From NCBI GenBank assembly GCA_964017195.1, contig OZ024887.1, positions 65,011,630 to 65,075,629 of the forward strand: a stretch of 64,000 bases of DNA, written 5' to 3'. The notes below the pieces were generated by a model, which was given only the letters and a program-made list of their open reading frames with translations, had not been told where the DNA came from and ran no database searches. Positions 37,801 to 49,800 of this stretch are shown here, one piece after another (positions within the stretch are counted from its first letter, which is position 1; each line of letters opens with the position of its first letter). The stretch comes from Siderastrea radians. Its lineage: Eukaryota > Cnidaria > Anthozoa > Scleractinia > Rhizangiidae. The position numbers and the translations under genes were made by a program.

Positions 37801-40800
37801 CTTCTTCTTTCAAGTAATTTTGATCTCTTGCGTGCAAAAAGCTACCGATTGATCACATGCTAACGTAACATGACTCCTGAGCAAGCCGCAGCTCCGAGGT
37901 TTATTCGATAATCTCTTGCTTGAGTTTACGACCACGTTGCTTTTTTCAGAAACTTACAACTTTTGTAACATAGTCTCGTGTAAAGGAAAAGAAGAATATT
38001 AATATCAAGAAAACCAAACTGATTCCAAGATTCCACCTGTAAATGTTGCAAGCTGTTGACATGTACTATGTGACAGTGGTGATCCAAAATAGGTACATAT
38101 TGTATGCAAGCTTACTTTTATTCGGGCTGAAAAATATAAGCAAGCGCTTCCACAGTTTTATCTGCAGTGTTAAGCATGGCCAATAAAAGCTGTAGTTTGC
38201 AATGTTTCCTGTTTTTCATTGCAGCTTTTAAGCAGTGATATACAGCGCTGCTTTGACGATGCTTTAGCGTCACAAAAATTTTGCAGCGCTCCTGCAATGC
38301 GTAATCTTTGGTTCTGACTGCTTGAACGACTCGCGAGCAATGCTTAATCAATGCATAAGCGCTGTGCAACCAAAAAAGTGAACTAATGCAGCACTGCAGT
38401 AGCACTGCGTCGTTCGTACGGGCTTACACCTTGGTGGTGATGGAGCATCAGTTTGTGTAATTAAGTGTTTTATGGTGTACCATTCCTCTTATTTGTCAAA
38501 AAAGCTGTCCATTCAGCAGTTTGCATACAGATTTAAGTGCCCTCAAATTAACTGTTTATGTTACCTGGCAGAACCCCTCTTCACTGGGCAGCAGCAACCG
38601 GACATGCTGACTGTGTTGCTCATTTGCTGAGGCTTGGAGGTGACAGAGATGCTGAAGACAAACATGGTGGACTTCCACTGCAGTATGCTCAACAGGGACA
38701 CCACTCTTTGTGCTGTCAATTGCTCATAGATCATGACCCCAACAATCCTCTTGGCACACACATACCTGAACGAAAAGGTAACTACCTTGTACATTTCAGT
38801 GACTTTAGCTGATGAACAGGTCCTCAGTGACAAATAGGTTCTGCACTTGCTCTGCCCGCTGAGTTTTCGTACATTCTATTCCCCACTAAGGAACTTGCTC
38901 CCAGACTATCTTTTTTTTTTCAATTCTTTATTGAGATATACAGAATACTTACAAAAAAAGACAGTAACAATCAGCAAAATAAAATAAAATTATTACAAGC
39001 TGCCCCCCCTCCCTCTCCCCCCAAAAAACAAAGATCACACAAGCTACATTATGCAAGGTAAAAAAAAAAAGTAATATGAAGAAATGCAAAATGCTCCCAG
39101 ACTATAATACGTAACAAAATGCATAGAGTATGAGAGCTAAAACAGAGTGGCAGACCCTGTGGTCTCAAACCCATGGATGGTGCTTGGGCTGGGCAATCAG
39201 TATCCCCATTGAAAGCTTCTACAAAGACCCTGATTTTGAAGCTAAATTATGAAGTACATTGTGAATATTAAGGGTTTTTTAAGTATTTGCATTGCATGGT
39301 CAATACCAGTTCTCACAGCCCATGATTTGTAAAAATGGGAGAAGGAAAGTTTGAAATGGATAAATTAAGTGTTATTGAATCCAAGGGAAATAGTTCTACA
39401 CCAGTTAAACTATTCATGTTTATTGGTTTATTATTTATTGTAAGAAATATTTCTTCAGGTGGTTTAAATAGTGTGGTTGCAAATCTAAGAAAAATGATAA
39501 ATACTGTGAAAGCTTTATTAAGCCACCCTCTCTATTGACCCCCATATTACCGTCTCCCCCCCCCCTCTGAAAGTCATATTTTTTAATAAGCCTCCCCTCC
39601 TGCTTTGGGGCATCAGATTTTGTAATTAGTACCTCCTAATCTCTATTAAGCCACCCAGTTCATCCCCAGTTGGTGTATTTTATAAAGAGTTTAAAAAAAA
39701 ATACATGTAAACTTGTAAGTTAGTTAAAACAGTGTTTGAGTTATGTGCAAAAATTGTTTTAAGATTAAATTTTTCAAGATTTGAAATAAGCTCCCCCCCC
39801 CCACTATTAAGCCTCCCTGACTCTAATAAGCCCCCATTCATGAGACCTGAAATTAAATAGTGCTATTGTGGTATCGTTCCTTACTATTAGGGTTAGTGTC
39901 TTTTTAAAGGTATTTTCTCTAGGTCTCCTTACTTTAGTACATTTACCATCAATATTGAGAAATTAATAAAGCATAGTTGTGACAGATGTTAAATCTTATA
40001 GATGTTACTTAATTGCTCAATTGTTATTGAAATAAAAATGTCTGTCAAAATCGTTATCTACTATTCACCAGCAAAACTAATGTTTACCACACTCAACAAA
40101 GCAATGACTGGTTAAGATTAGATACAGCCTCATTTTCATAGTAAAACGGTTTTACTAAATTTTTTTTTATTGCATTGCTTTACAAGTACATTGATTATGA
40201 GACTTCTGTGACTGATTCTGAATAAGTCTTTACATCACTTAGTGGTTGTAACTTAAGAGGCTTTTGGTGAAATCCTACATTTGATTTTTGGTGTGAAATG
40301 TATTCGGAGCAGTATTTTCATGTGATGCTTACATTGTAATTACATCAGTTTCTCAAGTGAAATATTTCTGATAAGGTCCTCTTTGGAATTTATAAAAGAT
40401 GAAGTCATAAAGTATTACTGTGTTGCTTATTCCCCAAGATTGCTTTCTGTTAAGCTGTTTGATTCAAGATATGCAAATGAACATCAGGCAGCTGTCTTAG
40501 AACAAATTACTGTGTTATGTCAAAAGAATCCTTAATAATGTGTTGTCAAACACACAACTGAACCTTCTTTATGTCACGGCTTGCTCATTGGACCAACCTG
40601 TAAGTTCTAAGACAGCACTGTCTAATAAATAACAAACAGCGGTGAGTGCAATTTCCTTGCTTAATTTATTTCCTTTCAGTTCTGCCAAATTTCTATTCTG
40701 TGTTTCATTTTTATTCATTAGTTTTTCTTCCTTTTAATGAGCAGCCTGTACATGTCTGTTTAATTAATCTGCTTATTTGTTTGGTTTTGTCTGTTGAAAT

Positions 40801-43800
40801 TTAATATTTCACTGAAATTTGCATTTTTTAAAGTCCTGGCAAAATCCAAACTTGGCTTGTGGCAAATAAAAAATGTCTTGGGGCTTGAGGACCTAATAAG
40901 GTGTAGTTTTAGCTGTCTGTCAATACCTAATTGTTGACAGCCTTTTCAGCAAGGATATACAGTACATGTACACTATTCATGTGGAACCGTAAAATGTTGT
41001 TCACCCGTTTAATATTTCAAGAGTGTGACCATTAGGTGGTTTTTCTCAGTGCACGGTTTCGATTTCTTTTGAGTACTGTACAAGTAAGTGATTATTTTTA
41101 TTATGTTAATGTGACACAGTGGGTATAATATTTAGAATTCATTTGACACTATCAGTGTCTTTGAAGCCATTTTTGCTTTTTCTTGCATAAGGATGCGGTA
41201 ATAGTAGCTTCAAGACATTTTCCTTTGTTCATGAACTTCTATTGTGGTATCAGCAACTGTACTGATTAAATTATTTGACTTTGCTCCATTTTACTTTGCT
41301 GTTGATTTTTAATATGCTATCATCGTGCTTAGAAAAAAATTCACAGAATTAAAGAATATCACATATCACCTCTTTTCTTTTAGAAGGAAACATGATTTAC
41401 TCAAGGAAATATTGCTTTTTAGCTGAGCCACAGTGTTTGTCTAATAATATTGACATCTGTGGGTTCACTTTTAAGCTACCCATTATCGATAAAGTGGGAA
41501 GGTAAAAACAGTAAAAAGTAAATATTTTTAACCAGTTATAAACTGAAACTGAGAGAAAATTCCATTCTCAATAATAATTATGGTCATTTCATTCTAGAAT
41601 TTTTTTTTCATTTTAATGTATTTTGTTTAAAAAGTCTGGAGTTTTTTTTTCTTAATTTAAGGTATACATAGGAAATTTACAATACTAATCAGTACAAAGT
41701 TTTGTTTCTTTCAACAATAATTTCCACCTGAGAAAAATTATCATAAACACAAATAAGTTTTTATTCTCCCTTTCAATATTTGGTTGGGTATGAAAATTAC
41801 AAAACTGCAGCAATTGTTTGATTCTTCCTGTTTCTGCAACAAAGTGTTTTTCTTTTAGAACTCACAATCAAGAATTCTAAATTATTTTTATTTGTATAGT
41901 AAATAAAGTTAATATTGTCTTCTGCATTTATTGCTCCGTTAAACCTTGTAGCCCAATCTCAAGTTTTCCCTCTGTACTCGTGTAAAACAACAACAACAAA
42001 AATGTAAGCTGTCTAGCTAGAACATTAGTAATAGCAAATATTATTGATAAAATATACCAAAATGCTGCCACATATGTACATGTATGTCTAATATTATTTG
42101 AAATTTGGACTTGAGGCCCTCACATTTACACGTCAACAACTTATCAGTGGCTTTCTGGGCATTCCCCAAGATATGCAAGGGATTGGGAGAGCTGATTTAA
42201 TTCAACTTTGGATGGTTAAATTTACTGGTGGGGATGGGAGGTTGTTTGTCTGTGGTAATGGCACCTCATCCCCTGGGATGTCTCTGTAAGGTTTGTCTGA
42301 AGCGGGTCAGTACATTTATGTGGCCAGTATGTGGTATTCAGCTTTTTAATGGTAACTTTTGTGCCACCATTGGAAGTCCATTACAGCCTCTGCTTACTGT
42401 CAGCTCTTCATGAAGAAAGACTATTTTTCTTACAGTATTTGTAAGCTTAGAAATCATGCCATAAAAGTGTGATAACAAAGGGCCATGCTCTCTTTTGATC
42501 CCGTAAACCCTGTGTAAAGATTGATGCTATTACAGCAAAAAAACAAACAGATAAACAGACAAACAAAGTAGACCAATTTCCCTTAAATGGGCTGGCTTAA
42601 TGTGACTATTGGTGCTGTCACTTCTTTCAAACTTTGTCAAAAATATAGTTACCGGTATTTATAATTACAGGAAGGTAATGTTTTTGAACCGTAATTATTT
42701 TCATTGTATGTAATTCGTCCTCAGAGTTCTTTTTTTAGTGTATTAAAGATCCTACTGCATGTGATTCAAAGAGAGATCCTCTTCTTACATGTAGTTATAC
42801 TAGACTCCTGCTAAGTGGGACGTTCAAGGGAGGCAAGAAATTGTTTAACCTTTTAAGCCCCAATAGTGACAAGCATCTAATTTCTCCTTACAATATCCCT
42901 ACTTGATCAAGCATACAGGTTACTAGAGAATAAAGGAAATGATCACCAAACATAAAATGTCTCGATGTTTGTGCAAATTCTCCGAACTGGTACCATAAGA
43001 AATATATGGACAACAGTGAGGAGAATATGCATGTTCATGCTGGGGCTTTAAGGGCTAAGATAGCAGGAGTTTGAGAAAGTGAATAGTAAATTACTGGCAG
43101 GAGGACAGTACCGAAGGGAAATGGTTTTCAGTTCAAGAAAGCAGGAAACTAGGCAGAGTTGCATTTATTTATGAATGTGTCCTGCATGTATTGGATCGTA
43201 TAGGCTCCTAAAAGGTCTTACAGGTGCAGGATACTATGTAATTTGTTACTGAGCTCAGATTCCTAGTTACCAGTTACCCTTCAAGCCCCAAATTAATATC
43301 AACATGGAGGTTCTCTTCACGGTTTTTCATAAGTTTCTCGTAATGCTATAGTTGGGAGAATTCGATTAAACATCAATATGTTATCTTTGGTGATCATTTT
43401 CTGTATTCTCGTGACCTGTATGTTTGTTAAAGTAGTGATACTCTAAGGAGAAATTAGATGCTTAATTGTCACTGCAGTGGAACCCTGACATAACAAAGTG
43501 CCATTAAAGGACTGGCAAAAAATATGTTTGTTATAGCGGGGGTTTGTTATATGTTATCTTTTCCATACATGTTACTATTATTGGGCTGAAGAATATGATT
43601 GATTATACCAGTGTCTTCAAGCTGGTTCGTTAGAATGGGGTTCTACTGTATTGGGTGATAAAGGGTTAAGTTCTTTGAGATTTTACTTGCCTTAATCTGG
43701 ACTATGGTGATTTTTGTTTGGCCTTACATGAACATAAATTTTTGTGTGTGTGTGTGCACTTTTTTTTGTAGAATCTCCAGCAGAGAATCTTCGTGTTCCT

Positions 43801-46800
43801 GACAATAGTCGAAGTGGTTCAGATGGCACACAGCCTTTCAATCGGAGCCATAATGGAGTAGCAAATGGTTTTGGTTCTCAGCCTCACACAGATCTCGGTG
43901 ATTCTGAGGTGCAGGAGATTTTTGGAAACTCTGTCGGCACCACAACTGTACAAGTTCTTGTGGAGATGAATGGGGAAGAGAACAATTCTACAGATGCAGG
44001 TCAGATGCTGGTGTATCTTGCCTATAATTTAGTTTGCGTTCAACAGTTAGCTAATTGTTGTCAACTCTCTCTGAGGCGGTCTCCTTTCAGATCAGCACCG
44101 ACAGTCCATTTAATATACAGTAGATACACTGAGAACTTAATTTCACCTCAGGCCAGTGAGGATGGTTAGGCCTCTAGCCAAGATATGCCAATGTGCCAGG
44201 AAAATATACCAGTGAGAATACGAATACGAAGCAAAACAAAATCAATCACTGTAGGTGTTCAAGTATAGTCAAGTTATAGTCTTGTAGCTGACAGCTGAAC
44301 TACGCCATAAATTATTGTAACGTGGAATATGACCTCTTACAGCATTTTGTAAAGAGACATGATGGTGTTCATAATCAATTACAGAAAAATGTCTGAATCA
44401 ATTTTGACATTATTAAACCAACTGAAGGTGCCTGTCTCAGAGAGGTGTTTGTTTAGGAGAACATTGTCCCTCACTTGACACCATTAGTGAAATTATAAAA
44501 ACGTTATTCATTTGACTGGTTTCTTTTTTTCTACTGACCCACTTCACAAGAAAGATTAGGTATTAAACTGGAATTGAGACATTTGATAATTTGATTGGAA
44601 TGGTCCTATAAGTAATAGTGCTAACCTGTAATATAATGAACTATTAGCAATGACTTAATGGGGGGCTTTTTGTTTCATTCTTCAAGGTTTTTTGTTTTTG
44701 TTTTCTTACGCTTTTGGTTAATTTGATTTTCTTTTTGAGTTATTTTGCTCTTCAGTTGTTGTAATTATAGCATAAAACATGAATAGATCATCCCATTTCC
44801 GTTTGATTTTGGTTGCCTCCTGATGATTTATATTCCAAAATAATATTTACCTTCTTACTGCTGCAAAACCTACATTGTAAGTAGTCATCTATCCAGCCAC
44901 CTGCCAGTTTGGTTTCTTTAAAAGATGTTCTATTTCGCATTGTAGTAGGTTGACATTTGACACAATTTGCATTAAAAACGATCAAATGTTAATTTAAATT
45001 AACTAAAGTAAAGTTTTATTTTCAAGTATGCCAATAATTGAGTTTGACAAGTACATTGCCTTAATCAATAGGATTGTAGTGGTAACATTGCTCTTTGAAT
45101 CAAGCTGTAAAACTTTATTTTATTTACTATTTTGTTCTTTTTTTAACTTGCATGACTAATATTTAGGGTATTTTCTGTACAGGGGACATGGTGTCCTTGC
45201 TGCAAGGTGTTAGTGCATGGCCCAGTATAACGCCCCCAGCATCACCCTGTAAGATCAATGGCCTCTTTATGGCCTTTGTCATGTCCTGAGAAAAGAGAAA
45301 ACGTTTTGCACCATCCCTGCATCTGTCCTTCCTTTTACAGCGCTATTAAGAGCACTGTACAGAAAAGCACTGTTCAGGAGGTTTCTTTTGGACGGTCACA
45401 CATGAGGATTTTGTTTACAGACAAAACAAAAAACTTAGTATCACCTTGTACATCACATTGAATAGCGGCACATGGAAGAAGTACTTTGTAGCTTTCTTTT
45501 GAATGATTTTGTCAATGGATTAATGCTGCGTATAACCACTAAATCTGCCTAAAGTTTCTTAGGTGCCTTTCATAGGGTAACATAATGGTCTAGCAAAACT
45601 TTGACTGTTTTCTCAGGCAACCAAACCTTACGTACTTCACTCTTGAGATTTATAGAGTAAAATTATTTATGTGATTTGAATTACTAACCTTATGAAAATT
45701 TATCCACTGTGCATTTTCCATTGTGTATGTCTAGTGCTAGGCAGACAATTTCATTTCATCTTATTCTTATCTCATTTTAGTTTAATTATTTCACATCGTT
45801 GTGGTTCCTGAGTGTGTCCCAAACTGTGGTATAAAATAAAATTTCTGGCTACTTTTGGACTACTGATAGTATGTTAAATTCCATATTTACTTGAATGCTA
45901 AAAATAATGGTGATAATTTAAAAGAGGTTACCTAATGGTACAGGATGGCTGACAAATTATTCAGGAAAGAAGTTTAAATCACAAGTTGTTTTTGATTAGT
46001 TTTAAAAGAAGAGTTCCACCTATTGTGTGCCCAACGAAAATGACACAGTTGTGAGCAGGTTCACTTTATTATGTGTCAGATTGACTGAGGTATATGTACT
46101 AATAGTTGACCTCTTTATTGTTTGTTCTTACAAACCTAAAGGGGCCCTTGTGCCCTGTGATCGTACATCAGTTTTTTGTTTAAATTGGTTGAACAATCAT
46201 CCAGTCAATACAATTCTCTTCTGCAAAAGAAAGAAAGAAGAAGTACATGCCCTGTGTGTTTTTCAGATTAAGGAACTTCTTCAGGTAATATTAGACGCCA
46301 TTAACTGAGTTTTTGTGTTGTGTTGTGTTGTTTAGGTTGCCTGCATCCCCACATGAATGGCGAGACTGATGCTGGTGGATATAGCAGCGAGGAAGACAGC
46401 CGTTACCCTCCTCAAATGGCACTTACCCCTATACCGGGGTCACCTGTCCCACCGGAGGATGTTAATCACAGTTATCCAACAAGGCCACCTATCCTACCCC
46501 GCTTCAGTTTTGAGGTATGTTTCACTGGGTATAGCTTGAAACTTTGTTCTATGGGCGCTGAAATAAAAGTTCAAAAGAACCAGACGTTTTGAGGCTGCTG
46601 CCCCTTCTTCAGTGGACAAGACAGCAGCCTCGAAGCGTCTGGTTCTTTTGAACTTTTATTTCAGCGCCGATAGAACAAAGTTTCAAGCTATATTCTAAAC
46701 ATATGTGCTACATAGTTTCTTCCATGTTTCACTGCGTATTGTACGTTGAAAATCTTCTGGCAAGTGCACTGGACTAACAAGGAGACTAGTAATCCATCAG

Positions 46801-49800
46801 CCTGATATGATCGATAAATCTCAGCACACTTTACCCTGTTCTTGAAAATGCAGTAGGTGAAAGTCATGATCTTGGGAAGAACAGAGTAAGGGATTCCATG
46901 CTTAAGTTTTCTTGTAATCGCTTATGCCTAGCCGTGACCATTTTTTTTTATCAAACTACCATCCACGATCATGGTTGAAATAACAGGTTTATGAAACCAG
47001 TTTCCTGGAGACTACCTTGCAAAGTACTCACTGACCAAATTACCTGTTCAAAGAACCTGCTGAATTTTAATCTCTACCGAATGTTGAGCCCAAGTGAAGG
47101 TTGTTTTGTTATTTAGGAACACTAATGCATGGTTAAGAGCTTTCGGCATTGTTGCAACAGGTAGAGGAACTGAAGACTCTGCCCTGGCTCACAGTGATGC
47201 CTTGAACATCCATTAGTGGTACCAAGCAAATAAACAACATTAGCTCATGTGCTGTTTTTAAGACATTTCACATTTAACTATAAGATTGTACAAAATATAA
47301 GATTGTATAAAATCATTTTGAAATGATTTTGATCTTTTATCGCAGATTTTTAGGTAAGAAAAAAACTATTAAAGCTACGTAGAAAACTTTTTTTAGGACA
47401 TTTCGACGTTGCATGAACGACATTATCGTGTCTAAAAGTGAGCTAAAAATAAGAGTTGTAAATACAAGATGCAAACAATAAAGAAATGCAAAAGAAAAAA
47501 GTGTTGTAGCAAAGAGTTTCGAACGAATGGAGTCGGATTGTGCTCAAATTAGGATTTAGTTCCTTATTGTGAAAAGCATCTCTTAAATGAGGCATTCAAA
47601 TTTCCCTTGACACTTTCTCAGCGTGCGAAAATGGCTATCTTTGAGCAGGTTTATCACCAAGTTTGATCATTCAAATGAAATGTGATGATCAATACTTCCC
47701 TGTAGTGCTATTTATATCTCATCTTCTTCACGTGAAATTTGTCAAACAACTGAAAGGGGCTATGTCACGAGGATTTTGCTATTTTAGGTCAATTCTGTGC
47801 TAAAATCATAGCCTAGTGCCTTTACTCATTCACAAAATGCCCCTGTAAAACTATGAGGAAGATATCAAATGAATTTTTTTCAGGGAGAACTAACCATAAT
47901 TCATTTTTTTGTGAGCTTTGAGAACAAAGCATCAAAACTTGAAAAAATTGGCCAAATTTTTTCAAGTTTCTGTCCAGTTCTATCCTTGCCATCGGCAGCA
48001 ACAGACGACAGGAAACAGTTTCACTGCCATAAGATAGCCTTAAGTAACAAAGCTAGACCATTATTTTTGGAATTCAATGGATGTCAAGACACTTTTTAGC
48101 TTTTTAAAAAGATACTAAAGTAGCGTGACATAGCCCCTTTCAGAGATGCTTTCATTTCCTTTAGGAACAAGTGTCACCTATTGTGCGTCCATCAGGTGCC
48201 ACACCCTCAACCCTGGCACCAATCAAATCCAAGACAATGCCAGAGAGGTTACGGCTTAATAACATCAGACCCACACCTGTAAGGCCAGTGGACATCAAGC
48301 CACCCTCCCCCTCGACAGAAACACAGCTGGCTCCTCTTAAGCTGCTTAAAGCAAAGCAGAGCCCGGTTCCTCTGAATGCCAAACCTCAGCACACAGGCTC
48401 TAGCAGTCCAAGGGAAGTGGGAACCCCAGAGAGCGGTGATAATGGAAAGCAGTGGGCAAAGAAGGTGAAGAGCAAATCAGATCCTCTCACTCTCTCTCCT
48501 GTCAGGTTTGTTCCCTGTGATGTTGTTACACAGTGGACCCCTGTTAATAAAACCACCTACAAGCGGTCAAATTCACAAATCTAATCGGCTGGAGAGTGTA
48601 TGTGTCACGCCTAAGTAACTTGACAGTACGCGCGAGCGTGCGTGGCGTAGTGGGCCGGTTGCACTTGAATGAGCTCTTTTTTTTACGTTTCTCCTTCTCC
48701 TGAAAGTTTTTTTCCATTTTCTTTCTTGAATTTTGCTATGATATGATTTATTGTTAACAGGACTTCATGTCATCCAATGGCATCTGTAATCGTACTCACG
48801 ATTAAAGAAATCGGACTCCCGCCATTTGATTGATAGATTTTGTTAATCACTCCTATGAGTACAGCCTGATTTGGACTCCTGTCAGTCCTGTTACCGTTGT
48901 ACAGCATTGCAAGCAACAGGGCTGTCCAGACATCGGCTCCTGGGTGGTTGTATTAACATGGTAGGGTCTATTGTTATGATAGCCTACTAAAGAGGGAAGA
49001 GGAGTAGACAGAAAAACAACTGACAATGGCAACATAAACACAAAGACGAAACACAAAGACCAAATAACCTTTAAATTGGTTTGACTACTTATCTGTCAGA
49101 ACTTTTATTTGCTCTTGCCACCGGTTATTTCACGTGGTCGTTTTAAAGGGGTGTACTTCTAAAGAGAATAACGGTTTGGGATTCCAATAGGACTTCGGTG
49201 GTTGTATTTACAAGGAGGTCAGATTAGCGAGGTTTTTGTATAATAATGACTGAGCTTTCATTTGCACGGGCCAAAATGAACTAGTCGCAATAATGAGATG
49301 CTTGTATTAACAAGGTGGTTGTATTAACAGTGTGGTCTTATTAATGGAGCAATGGTGTTACTGACTGTAAAACCAGGGCTCGAGACTAACTTTTCAGCTT
49401 AGTAGCCAAGTGGCTAGTGAGAGGTTTGATTCCACTAGCCTAAATAAATTTTCAGTAGCCAGACTTTTTTGCATAATCTCATACTGTGTTCAACATGTCT
49501 AATTTTTAGCCGAGTTAAGTACTGTAAATATGCCTCTCTGTAATCTCAAGAGTGAAGAACTTGAATGTTGACTATTCTTTCCAACGGCTAAAGATCCTCA
49601 CACGCGGAATACAAAGTACTATGTGCCTTCAGGGCAAATTCCCAGGCGCGATGTAGTTCACGCCTCTCTTTTCCGTTTTGGTCAGATCATGACGAATAAC
49701 TCGAACAGTCAACCTTATATGAGCATGTCATTGTACGGAAAAACGGTGGGAAGACAAGACTAACATTGTACGAACGTTGTAAGGTACGGAGAAACGTCAA

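Larger units (their letters stand above)
34292..38571 (+). other. ANKRD55: GC-AG intron 7 of ANKRD55
   Basis: The donor is AG|GCAAGT at 34290-34297 and the acceptor tgttacctggcag ends at 38571. Joining gives GGC AGA ACC CCT (G-R-T-P), exactly the ankyrin repeat consensus, and keeps the frame open through exon 8. No nearby GT donor gives that junction. The extended match to the donor consensus apart from the C is typical of functional GC donors. Confidence 0.85.
31290..38777 (+). other. ANKRD55: Ankyrin-repeat exons of ANKRD55 (exons 3-8)
   Basis: Repeats start at about residues 60, 94, 127, 162, 195, 231, 265 and 298, each 33-36 long, with TPLHWAA-type helix-1 signatures. A weaker repeat probably precedes them in exon 2 (27-59). 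Exon borders do not coincide with repeat borders. Several repeats keep the G-R-T/L-P-L-H core. The third (127-161) and fifth (195-230) carry short insertions, as does the human protein. No break or premature stop is present. Confidence 0.87.

Noticed and set aside
43744..44169. 141-codon plus-strand frame as a stand-alone protein
   Set aside because: Its core is ANKRD55 exon 9 (43772-43999); the ends are intron.
48171..48584. 137-codon plus-strand frame treated as a separate gene
   Set aside because: It is exon 12 of the ANKRD55-like gene running on into the intron; exon phases on both sides agree.
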